From assembly GCF_021347895.1 (NCBI RefSeq), contig NC_067126.1, positions 31,074,482 to 31,138,481 on the forward strand: a DNA stretch of 64,000 bases. Direction: 5' to 3'. The translations under genes and the position numbers were made by a program. This DNA is from Acanthochromis polyacanthus. Lineage: Eukaryota; Chordata; Actinopteri; Pomacentridae. Numbering within the stretch: the stretch's first letter is position 1; each line of letters begins with the position of its first letter. Shown here piece after piece: positions 34,601-47,143 of this stretch. Below the pieces are notes generated by a model. That model made no database searches, had not been told where the DNA came from, and saw nothing but the letters and a program-made list of their open reading frames with translations.

Positions 34601-36608
34601 GCACAATGGGAATGGTTACAATTACCAAGAGGAGAACCAAAATCCAAGACGCACCAACAGCAGAATTCGTGGAGACACTTTCGCACTGCCCATCAGTGCT
34701 GAGCCTCTCCCTGTTAAGGTCTTTGCTGTATTTTTTACTGTCTTTATTAATGGTAGAGAACTGATCAAAATACTGATATAATGCATGTTGGTTTACTGCA
34801 GGAGGTGGAAGATGATGATGGTGAAGATTTAGACTTAAGGGCACATTTGCGAGTTGGTGGAACTGTATCTGCCGTGAACAAAACACCGGTGAGAGAAAGC
34901 TCTGACTCCAGTGATGTCGTCCTATCATCGTCGTCGTCGTCGTCTTTGTCAACACCGGACTCGGTTTCAACCTTTAACTCTGATCAATTGCAGAATGTGG
35001 TGAATCCAGCACAGCCAGAGGGTGAGTACAGCACTCCTCCTCAGCCTGCTTTGTTTTGACATATCACAGTAAGAAAAGCAGGTAAATAATAGAATTTATA
35101 ATAACTGACTATACTGTTGTATATAACAACTTAGTTTGTATAACGGCTCACAGTCACACTATCAGTGACCCTTGAATAAAACTGAGACATTACTAATATC
35201 ATCAGATGTTTTACCTGCTATGAACAAGTGAAATGTCTGCTGTAGAAAACTTCCTAAGCTGTGTACTGTGAAAATGAATACTATACAGTATCTATCTCAT
35301 GATAATTAAAAACAATCTACATAATTAACTGCCTTATATTAACAGGACTCTATCTACCTGTGACTTTGAAATCTCACTGCCTGTTAAACTTATAAACAGA
35401 AAGCACAAGGTCTTACTTAAAATTTCATATTTTTTGTTCAAGATATTCCAGAAGTTATTTCACCAGAATCTTCTCCATTGTAAAAACGTACATTGCACCA
35501 ACAAAAACAACAAAAACAAAACAAAACAAAAACAACAACAACAAAGATGCAAAGTAAAACCCCTCCCCACTCACTGTAGCTTGAGCACACCAGCTCACCC
35601 ATGACTGTTCAATCATTGTAAAACTACTCCACGCTGCACCATTGCAAGTTAAAATAGTGGAGTAAATCAGTCATACATATTTGAACAGGAAACCAATTCT
35701 GAAGAAGAGTTCTAACACAAAAAGCTCCACCCTGCAAGTGGGCAGGATTTGATGCTAAGGTTTGTTACATATGAAACCCTGGAGGTCTGAATCTGTGTTT
35801 TTGTCAATGGTACACTGCAGTTTCAGGATGCTCAGCCACAACGTTCATTACTTTTTGCTCATGATTTGTCCCTATGATACTAAAAAAAAACATCATATGG
35901 TTCTATTAACAAGTTCAAACATTTGATTTTCACCAGAATGGGTCTTCAAAGATTACTTTTTACCACAAGATAACCGTCAAAAACCAAAAGCAACAATTTT
36001 TCTAGCTATGCAAAACATGTATTCACACCATCAGAATCTGCCATCTGTTTAAATTTTACAGATATGAGTATGTCCTTCAGTTTTTTTGTGCAGTGTATCA
36101 TAATAGCAGCCATCAACAGCTCTCAGAAACTAATGTAATTAGAATGTATTCCGACTGCTTTGAGTATATTTTGTTTTTGTACTTCTTCTTTGCAAACACA
36201 TACTAGACAAAAACTGCTTAGAATAAGTAGACATAGAATTGGTTCACAGTGCTGCACTTGTTTATTACAAAAATATCCTTTGGAAAGCATGGATCTCACA
36301 CACTATTTCTTCTCCAGAGGTCGTTCCTCTTGATCCCCGCTGTAACCTCAGCTTGGACCAAGGCACCTGCCGAGACTATAGCATCCGCTGGTATTATGAC
36401 AAGCAGGCCAACTCCTGTGCACAGTTTTGGTACGGAGGCTGTGGTGGAAATGACAACCGTTATGAAACAGAAGACGAATGCAAAAAGACTTGTGTTCTGT
36501 ACAGAACAGGTAACCCTTGTTGTTTTTATGTGCATATTCTTTTTGATGATCTTTTTTAAATGATTCTTTTATGAATATCACACTTTCTTGTCCCTTTCAG
36601 CTGGATAA
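13690..36608 (+). CDS. col28a2: Collagen XXVIII alpha chain: VWA - collagen - VWA - Kunitz
   Basis: About 35 coding exons join to roughly 1225 codons. Order: signal peptide (MFPSFASVLLVTALCSVWA) in 13690-13825; VWA1 in 14115-14689 with MIDAS motif DSSES and LLTDG; short linkers 15543-15563 and 15700-15759; Gly-X-Y exons at 18901, 19971, 20111, 20225, 20366, 21177, 22108, 22270, 22446, 27140, 28528, 28724, 29486, 29859, 30085, 30242, 30563, 30751, 31505, 31693, 31837, 32111, 32359, 32516, 32823; 32945-32981; VWA2 33749-34306 (DSSES, VITDG); an Asn/Gly/Tyr-rich linker 34414-34718; an acidic, Ser-rich linker 34802-35021; Kunitz domain 36318-36509 with six cysteines spaced 8-15-7-12-3; stop 36606-36608. 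This layout is specific to collagen XXVIII, a secreted matrix protein linked to basement membranes and peripheral nerve. Human COL28A1 (7p21) is about 1125 aa. The 2q31-like neighbours here suggest the second vertebrate paralogue (col28a2) rather than col28a1. The family is certain, the paralogue number is inferred. Confidence 0.9.
16192..16330 (+). mobile_element. Left-end fragment of a common fish hAT-type MITE
   Basis: CAGTGGTGGAAAGTAACGAA starts the fragment, followed by a run resembling TTTACTGAAGTGCTGGACTTAAGTACAA. This is a familiar fish repeat beginning CAGTGGTGGAAAGTAACTAAG. The copy decays into AT-rich DNA near 16330 and no matching right end was found close by. It lies in the intron between collagen exons 15700 and 18901, next to a Tc1 element. 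Confidence 0.6.
16355..17925 (-). mobile_element. Inactive Tc1-like transposon
   Basis: The ends are imperfect inverted repeats. The left has CAGTCAAAATTCTGGACACA, then TTTCTTTATTTTCATGACTA and GAATGAACACATATGGAATT; the right end is the complement of the last two blocks. Minus-strand frames hold broken transposase pieces: an N-terminal helix-turn-helix part (MARTNQQSKEKHQSII at about 17532 leftward), a catalytic block with WSDESRFEIFGS (near 17020-17060), and PPQSPDLNPIQMVWDEMDRR (near 16680-16745). These are the Asp and Glu signatures of the Tc1 family. Frameshifts separate the blocks, so it is dead. Confidence 0.88.
20645..21112. mobile_element. TTAA-flanked MITE with terminal inverted repeats of about 50 bp
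   Basis: TTAA at 20645-20648 and again at 21109-21112 flanks an element starting AGGTGAACTTCG and ending CGAAGTTCCCCT. The inverted repeats continue through a T-run and an AACCTGGGGTCTGTTTTCAT block for about 50 bp. The TTAA duplication is typical of piggyBac and Kolobok groups. The centre has only one short open frame (20558-20836) which starts outside the element and is not conserved. Confidence 0.8.
23729..23993 (+). CDS. THAP zinc-finger exon of a transposon protein
   Basis: An open frame from 23729 (alternative Met at 23795) encodes MPKTCDVFGCSSQS and on to SYVCSQHFVNG, ending at a donor (ATG then GTATGTT, GT at 23994). The cysteine/histidine pattern is C-x4-C-x49-C-x2-H, with the usual aromatic and proline positions (FYRIP, LWLKALRR, W.P...WSYVCS.HF). 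That is a complete C2CH THAP DNA-binding domain, as in P-element transposases and host THAP proteins. It starts just inside the left inverted repeat, so it belongs to the transposon and not to the collagen gene. No second exon was found. Confidence 0.8.
25018..25278 (-). CDS. Second exon of the THAP-bearing transposon, unassigned protein
   Basis: A minus-strand frame without a clear ATG (it is open from just inside the right inverted repeat) encodes RRKTSGDYFGNLEPKAKLRY, then a DLHWHSIYEYLINSPG stretch and MKTYKSLDSYVFFE, and ends at a donor (GAG then GTATGC). From memory, the IYEYLINSP and YKSLDSY text recalls the N-terminal part of a large fish and invertebrate family that carries SWIM zinc-finger and YqaJ-type nuclease domains, often near THAP domains. 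No catalytic part is present here, so this resemblance is only a lead. Confidence 0.5.
28340..28400 (+). repeat. Fragment of a common fish interspersed repeat
   Basis: CATTTAGCAGACGCTTTTGT followed by CCAAAGCGACGTAGAA matches the widespread fish motif of the type TTTAGCAGACGCTTTTATCC then AAAGCGACTTACA. It is usually the conserved end of a retroposon. Its class is not certain. It lies in a collagen intron, about 130 bp upstream of exon 28528. Confidence 0.55.
29745..29835 (+). mobile_element. 3' part of a tRNA-derived SINE next to a collagen exon
   Basis: TTTGCTACATGTCATCCCTC, a CT-rich run and CAATAAAGGCAGAAATGCCC then CAAAAATA match the tail of the tRNA-type SINE seen more fully at 62312-62500. 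The tRNA head is missing. The tail ends about 24 bp before the acceptor of collagen exon 29859. Confidence 0.65.
33123..33701. mobile_element. Large palindrome built from two 5' ends of a Tc1/mariner transposon
   Basis: The two arms of about 280 bp face each other around a centre near 33395-33420. Outer ends are TATACTGGGCTTTGCAAAAG and its complement at 33682-33701. Arms share TTCATGATCTTTAGAGACGT, ACATGTCGGAGTGAAAAATT and, inside, a coding segment. Both arms encode the start of the same transposase: MEVKR-VEISALL, ISRMTVHRVAERLKNGEDLS on the left arm and a near-identical copy on the right arm read in reverse. This is the IS630/Tc1/mariner helix-turn-helix. The left arm has lost about 30 bp between LL and the helix. 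No catalytic part is present. It sits less than 50 bp before the VWA2 exon at 33749. Confidence 0.88.
35493..35546. repeat. A/C-rich low-complexity tract
   Basis: A run of ACAAAAACAACA-type repeats, with no coding or regulatory signal, in the intron before the Kunitz exon. The rest of this intron (35022-36317) shows no recognisable feature. Confidence 0.8.
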
Positions 36609-37289
36609 AAGGAGGAGAAGCCATCCGAAAATGGACTTTACTGCTCTGAAATCTGCTGATTTGTAGTTTAATGTGATGCATTATGTCCCGTGTGTTTGGA
36701 AAATTTCATGCACTTTTCGAGCACTTCAGTCCTGAGACATGAATACATTTTTTCATCAAATAGGAAAGCTGCTGACATGATGCTGGTTTAACCCAATTAA
36801 TGTCTTACGATCTTATTAACCTTTACAAAAACTGACGATTACCTCAGAAAAATGGTATTGTACTTAACACACCTGAAATGGAGAACTTTTTATTCAGGGT
36901 TTGCCTGTCCTGGTTTAAAAGTGACAACTTTGTTGACATTAACCTATAGAACATTCTTGTACCTCTCTGAGCCACGTACTTTATGTACACAGAATATATT
37001 TTTAGTCTGACAGCAATAGTGAGAGTTTTACCTTATTTTGATAAGATTTGCTAAAATGTGTTTTGAGTACTTTTGTGTGTGCTGTTTGTTTTTATTGCAA
37101 CGTGTCCTTTTGGATTACAACTGGCAGCTGTAGTAAAGGGCCATTTTTACCTGGGCACTGCTTTCAGAGGTCTACTGCGAATATCATCTTGTGATGAAGA
37201 TTGAGGCTTTCTGCGATCTGTCCATTAAAGGCCTTCCTATTTTGGCAGTGTGTGTATCTGAATTTATGTTATTGAAATGTTTTTGTAAT

Positions 37290-37295
37290 AATAAA
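37290..37295 (+). terminator. Candidate poly(A) signal of the collagen XXVIII gene
   Basis: AATAAA about 680 bp after the stop codon, in AT-rich DNA, with a GT-rich stretch (TGTGTGTTTTGTATGTG) just downstream. It would give a 3' UTR of about 700 bp and ends about 390 bp before the bbs5 start codon. Confidence 0.6.
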
Positions 37296-37699
37296 ATATA
37301 AAAAGATGGCTGTGTGTTTTGTATGTGTTAAAATAAGCTGGCCTATCTGTAGCCTACAAATATGTTTTGATCTTGTGTTTTAAGTTATATTAGATTAATA
37401 GAGCTTGCCAGCAGAAAATGCTTAAAACAAAACATGTTAATATTAAAAAAAAGGAATACTGTCAGAACTTCTTACCAGTGGGCAGAGTATCTAAAGGACC
37501 TACTTCTGTTACTTCCGATACTAAACAAATGTGAGTTCGGGTCCAAGGCACTTTTTGTCCGCTCGCCTCGCCGTCTGTTGCCCCGGTGATGATGACGCTA
37601 CACAGCTTCATCAGATTAGCCAGTCTCACATTTAGCTAAAAGCGGTGGGAGATTATTGAACTTTATTAAAATAACCCTTGGCAGTGATAACCTGCAGTT

Positions 37700-41461
<3,762 letters not shown>

Positions 41462-41597
41462 AATAACACAGTACATGTGCTTACTTTATATACGTATTGT
41501 GTTTATAAAGACAACAAGTATGCTTATTTATAGGTCAAGTTAAAAGGTGTACAGTTTACTCCAGTAAATTTAAAGTTGTATTTTTTTGTGTTGATTG

Positions 41598-41603
41598 AAT
41601 AAA
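41598..41603 (+). terminator. Candidate poly(A) signal of bbs5
   Basis: AATAAA 137 bp after the bbs5 stop codon. The 41604-42357 stretch that follows holds no other feature I recognise before klhl41; its last part is probably the klhl41 promoter and 5' UTR. Confidence 0.55.
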
Positions 41604-42357
41604 ACATTTGTATAGTGACAGGAATGTAAAATAAAAAAGTAGATGTTGTGGAGCAATTCATTAAAAAAACATCTCATTAATACTTCATCAAATAGCTACA
41701 GTAGCTTTGTACTGTGTCTCATTTTTACTGTATGTAGAAGGAACACAATGATCTCAGGCTAAACCCAAACTATTTAAAAAATGCTAAAAGAGGACGAACT
41801 GTCACCCGCTGAGGCAGCAGCTGTTCACTGACCCTGTCTGCTTGTCAGGTAACGCCTCTGTGAATGTCCTGAACATAAATACTGAATCCCTCACTGTTGG
41901 GAAGTGGTCATTACTATCATGAGCTGTGACTCATTCAACACGTAGATGTCGCCAGAAGCTGTAGCAGATGCCAGACACGTGTAAATACATAAAATATGTG
42001 TGAAAAAGGGTTGAAAAATCTGCTGTTTTTTGTGAAAACTATGTGTTTTATTCTATCAGAAAGAAAAGGCTAAATTAAATGAATAAATCAAGTTATTTCT
42101 GTGTGCCTGTACAACAATGTTGCTACTCATCACCGCTGTGACACGGCTTCACGGTTGTTTTTACTCTATGACAGCTGTGTGAGCTCTCCGACTGGGCCAA
42201 CCTGAATTCTTCATGGATGGGGTGGTCGGTTATATTTAGAGGGGCACAGTTATATTGATGTGGCTTCAGGTCTGGCAGCATATAGTTGTGTGTCTTCAGC
42301 AGCTTGGAGAGTCCATCCTGATCTGCTTCACTTCCCTCCACTTTCTGTCCTCAAAGA

Positions 42358-45300
42358 ATGGATCCCCAAGGCTTGAGGGAAGATCTTCGTCTGTTCCAGA
42401 GCACCCTGCTGCAGGATGGACTCAAAGAACTCCTGAATGAGAATAAGTTAATTGACTGCATCCTAAAGGTCAGAGACAGAAGCATTCCCTGCCATCGGCT
42501 CATTCTGGCAGCATGCAGTCCTTACTTCCGGGAGCTTTTCTTCTCAGAGGACGGCAAAGAAGAGGACAAAAAGGAAGTTGTTCTGGAAAACCTTGAGCCC
42601 AATATTTTGGAGGTGATTGTGAATTACATGTACTCCGCTGAGATTGACATCAATGACGACAATGTGCAGGACATTTTGGCTGTTGCCAATCGCTTCCAGA
42701 TCCCCTCAGTGTTCACAGTTTGTGTGAATTATCTGCAGAAGATGATGTCCAAGAAGAGCTGCCTCGCCATCTACAGACTGGGACTGATGCTGAACTCTGC
42801 CAGACTGGCAATAGCAGCTCGAGACTACATCGCAGATCGCTTCGAGACCATCGCCAAGGATGAGGAGTTCTTAGAGCTTGCTCCACCTGAGCTCTTCGCA
42901 ATTATCGGAGCCGATTCATTAAATGTGCAGAAAGAAGAGGTGGTGTTTGAGACACTCATGAGGTGGATCAGAAAAGACAAAGACAAGAGAGTGAAATCAC
43001 TGGAGGAGGCCTTTGACTGCATCCGTTTCCGTTTGCTCCCAGAGAAGTACTTCAAGGAGAAAGTGGAGAAAGATGATCTCATTAAGGCTGATCCTGAGCT
43101 TCTCAAAAAGATTAAAGTCATCAAAGACGCGTTTGCGGGGAAGCTGCCTCCAAAGGAAAAGGGGCAAGATGGTGAGGAAGGAGCGGAGGGCAAACTGCCT
43201 GGTTACCTGAACGACACCCGCAGATTTGGCATGTATGCTAAAGACATGGTGCTGATGATCAATGACACTGCAGCCGTGGCCTACGATGGTCAGGAGAATG
43301 AGTGTTTTCTTGCAGCGATGTCTGAGCAAATCCCCCGAAACCACGTCAGTCTGGCATCGAAGAAGAACAATCTGTACGTGCTGGGAGGACTGTTTGTAGA
43401 TGAGGAGGAGAAAGAAAACCCTCTGCAGTGTTACTTCTACCAGGTAGAGAAGCCTCGTTTAACCCTTGTGTCATCTTGCAGGTCAAAAGTGACCCGTTTT
43501 AAAGTTTGAAAATGTGGAAAAAATATATATTTTCACAGTGAAACTTCTGATGTCCACATTTTCAACATTTTTGGGAAATCTTTGAATATTTTTTTGGTGG
43601 AAAAAAGAAATGTTGAAAATGTTTCTTTAAGAACATTCACAAAAAATCAACCAAAATCCAGCGAAATTCGCTGGATTTTGCTTGATTTTTTTTGTGAATG
43701 TTCTTAAAGAAAATATTAGAAGTTTTACTGATATATATGTAATCACTTTAGATATTTTTAGGATTTTTTTTGAAGATTTTTACTCACTTTTTGAAAGAAT
43801 TTTCCTCCCAAATTTGGGGATTTTTTAAAAATAAAACTTTTAAGGGAAACTTTTAAAGGATTATTGGAATTTCCTTCCTGAAGGTTTTGCAAATTTAGGG
43901 ATTTTTTTTTTTTTTTGCTGAATTTTTGGAAACAATATTTTGGTGCCCGTAAATGAGGACAGCAGGAGGGTTAACTCATGTAACAGCAATGAGTGAAGCC
44001 CTTCTCTTTGATTTTAAAACGTATCTCTGAAACATTCTTTCCAGCTGGACAGTCTTGCTGCTGAGTGGATGGCTCTGCCACCGATGCCCTCCCCCAGGTG
44101 TCTCTTCGCTATGGGCGAAGTTGAAAATCTCATCTTTGCTGTAGCAGGAAAAGATTTACAGTCCAATGAGTCTCATGACACTGTCTTGTGCTATGATATT
44201 GAGTAAGTTCAGACATCTGAATGTTAATTCAGTGGATTCTTGCTGAGAGTACAGCTGTTCTAAACACATTCTGTTCCTACATTTAGAAAAATGAAGTGGT
44301 CGGAAACAAAAAAGCTTCCCTTGAAAATTCACGGCCACTGTGTGGTCGCAGAGAACGGGCTGGTGTACTGTATCGGAGGAAAAACGGATGACAAGTAAGA
44401 GTGCAATATCAAAGCAACCACTATTAGGCCAAAATATGATTTTTTTTTAATATTATACTAATGCTTCCTGGAAATCATTCTGTCTTTTGGTAAAGTAAAG
44501 CAACCAATAAGATGTTTGCATACAATCACAAGAGGTCAGAGTGGAAGGAAGTGGCCTCCATGAAGACGCCCAGGTCGATGTTTGGGGCGGTTATCCACAA
44601 AGGGAGGATCATTGTTGCTGGGGGAGTTAATGAAGAAGGCCTGACAGCTGCATGTGAGGCCTACGACTTTGGAACCAACAAGTATGTGCTGGTATTATGA
44701 AAACATACAAGACTTATTATGTTTTAATTGTTATAATAATCCCAAAATGTGAGATCATCTGTTATAAAATATATAACACACTACAAAACAAAGGATAGCC
44801 TATAGAATGAGATAAGTTGCTACGACCATTTACTAGACCAACTCAGCCATGGTCAGGCCAGTTTCAGTAAATAATTTGTGAGCTCATTTTTATTGCATTA
44901 TAGAGTCCTGCACTTCTATGGAAACAACTCAACCATGACTGGAAGTCAGAGAATAATCAAAAATGCCCTCTGTGTATGGCACAGTTAAATTGGAACAAGA
45001 CGACATGGTCATCAATATCCCCCGCCACATGTGATGTCTATGAGTCTATATCCAAAATAGTGATCAAGGGCCATAACTCTGTTAAATATTATCGCACAGG
45101 TCTCATTTTCGAACTTGATCAAGGTGTCCATGGTGTGAAGCTACACACTAAATTTCGTAATCCTAGCTGTAAGAGTTTCGGAGAAAAGCTGTCCCCTTCA
45201 TGTCGGACGGACGCACGGAAGCACGGACGGACGGAGGCCAAACCTATATCCCCCTTTTCCACTTCGTGGAGGCGAGGGATAATAAATCCTAAAGAACAGA

Positions 45301-46283
45301 AAAAAACAAAACTTACGTTTCTTAGGCTATTTTATAAAACAAACAAACCTAGAATGAACCTATATATTTTACAACATACATTTTTAATTTGTTGCCATGC
45401 TTATCTCCTCTCCGCTCTGTGAAAACACAGCTTGCAGTTCAGCCCAGTTGGAAACTTTTTGGCAAATGATTTCTGGTCAGTTCTAGCATTCACAAAATTT
45501 TAAATCAGACTTGTAGAGTTATGTGAGTTTCATAAAATATTAATGGTTAACTAATGTTTGATTTCCCCATCAGAACTGCATGTAACAAATGATGCATTCA
45601 TGGACTAATAGAAGGCTGAAAATCTGTTCTGGCTCCGATTAATGTTGATTTTATTTTAAAGATACAATTCTCACTGGGTCGGTTTTTAGGATTCAAAGAG
45701 TTTAAGGCGTTGTGTGGTGATGGATAGTGTTTTTATGTTGCTTTATTAATAGGACGTTATATTGTGTTCTTGTATATAATGTATTTTTATGTAATTATCT
45801 GGTAATGACCCTCAGTTGTGCACTGACTGAGAACCCCTTCTTTAAGCTAATGTTATAGAAAGAAAACCCGCAACAGTCATATTCAAACCATTAATACACC
45901 GCCTTGTTGCAGGTGGGCACCATTTACTGAGTTTCCTCAGGAGAGGAGTTCAGTGAACCTGGTGAGCTGTGGAGGTTTGTTGTACGCCGTCGGAGGCTTC
46001 GCCATGGTGGAGAACGAGAACAAAGAGTGTGCTCCTACTGAAGTCATCGACATTTGGCAGTATGTGTGATGATGATGCATATGAAAATTTAATTCATGTT
46101 TTTGAATAAGGAAAATCTTCATCAGACATTCAACTGTGTACTTCAGTAACATCATCTGACTTTCTTATCAGGTACGAAGATGACAAGAAGGAGTGGACCG
46201 GTATGATCAGAGAGATGCGTTACGCTGCTGGAGCCTCCTGCGTCTCAATGCGGCTGAACGCTGCCAAAATGCCCAAACTCTAA
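42358..46283 (+). CDS. klhl41: Kelch-like protein 41 (BTB-BACK-kelch, 598 aa)
   Basis: Six exons: 42358-43443, 44045-44202, 44287-44394, 44496-44681, 45913-46059, 46172-46283 (TAA); 598 codons against 606 in human KLHL41. The large first exon encodes the BTB domain (about residues 33-100: [31 protein letters not shown]), the BACK domain (about 135-240) and an acidic/Lys-rich linker. Exons 2-6 encode kelch repeats (for example [32 protein letters not shown]) and the muscle-type end [21 protein letters not shown]41 is a striated-muscle protein, a CUL3 adaptor that stabilises nebulin and sarcomere proteins; loss causes nemaline myopathy in human. Teleosts keep two copies (klhl41a, klhl41b); which one this is cannot be told here. 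A TTAA MITE begins 15 bp after the exon 1 donor. Confidence 0.95.
43459..43974. mobile_element. TTAA-flanked MITE in klhl41 intron 1
   Basis: TTAA at 43459-43462 and 43971-43974 flanks 508 bp that starts ACCCTTGTGTCATCTTGCAG and ends GAGGACAGCAGGAGGGT. Inside is an AT-rich palindrome around CCAGCGAAATTCGCTGG near 43660-43675. A related copy lies at 49320-49698 in opposite orientation. TTAA targets suggest piggyBac or Kolobok mobilisation. It has no coding content. Confidence 0.85.
45010..45292 (+). repeat. Short interspersed repeat with GGACGGACG core, klhl41 intron 4
   Basis: Ends ATATCCCCCGCC on the left and, read in reverse, TTATCCCTCGCCTCCAC on the right form short inverted repeats. The body has AAGGGCCATAACTCTGTTAA and, near the right end, a GGACGGACGCACGG run. 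The text recalls non-autonomous elements found across aquatic animals, where a CATAACTCTG motif and a GGACGGACGGACA run precede a CCCGCC end. Class uncertain. Confidence 0.5.
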
Positions 46284-46499
46284 CTGCAATTCAAGGACAT
46301 TCATGTTACTGCTTTAGGACACATAATATGCACTGTACATGCTCCTATTGTGCAGATCATTGTTGTCATTTATCATTTTAACACATCTCACTTTGCTGTT
46401 CTGTTCATTTTTAGTTTTAATATTGTGATTTTATCAGGTCTTTGCTTCCTCATGTGCTCTGCAGCATATTGAAGTATTCCCCATTGCACTTATTTTAGA

Positions 46500-46505
46500 A
46501 TTAAA
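46500..46505 (+). terminator. Candidate poly(A) signal of klhl41
   Basis: ATTAAA about 217 bp after the stop codon, preceded by no AATAAA. ATTAAA is the commonest variant signal. Confidence 0.45.
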
Positions 46506-46765
46506 ACATTATTGTCAACAGATTTACTGTGTCTATTTGACATTTTAGGGGATTTTTGTGTTTTCAATTGCAGTTCATTAAATATTTGATGTTCATTACT
46601 TAGGATTTGAAGCCCTGTGGAAATTGAAAAGCATTAGCATTATTTCTGTTTTATTTTTTTAAAAAGTGTTTGATACAAAAGCACATAAGGTACAACGTCA
46701 CTTAACATGAATGAGGTAGACTCATGCCAACTTTTTACTATAATAACCAAAACTAATGAGCACTT

Positions 46766-47012
46766 TATATACGAAGAGTTCATTTGTAAAAACAGGTAAT
46801 TCCGTTTTCAGAAAACTCCTTTTTTTATTGTTTACTTGAGATAATAATAGCAATAACACTGATAATTTATTTTTTCTCTATTTTGTCATGTATTTTTCTA
46901 CTGAGTCAAATCCACTCAACTTTAGTTTGATTGATATTAAAGAAAATAAAATGTTTTCTGAAAATGTATCAAAACGGAGTTATCTGTTTTTGCAAATGAA
47001 CTCTTCATATAT
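46766..47012. mobile_element. Foldback MITE between klhl41 and fastkd1
   Basis: The left arm (46766-46817) reads CGAAGAGTTCATTTGTAAAA, ACAGGTAATTCCGTTTTCAG; the right arm (46950-47012) is its complement with a few changes. The arms are about 50-60 bp around an AT-rich loop. No ORF of interest. Flanking AT-rich DNA hides the duplication; a TA target (Tc1/mariner type) is possible. It lies in the short gap between two convergent genes, about 130 bp after the fastkd1 stop codon. Confidence 0.75.
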
Positions 47013-47143
47013 TAGCATACATACTGTATTTAAAACTCTGTTCAGTCACTCTGGCAAAACTTTCTTCAAAACCAGGCTAATAGCTCAGCGCTGCAGGTAA
47101 CACTTCTCTCATTATTCTGTGAATAACAGCCTAACAGGGAAAG

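Noticed and set aside
42713..43344. Minus-strand frames opposite klhl41 exon 1
   Set aside because: Antisense shadows; the plus-strand BTB-BACK frame is clearly conserved.
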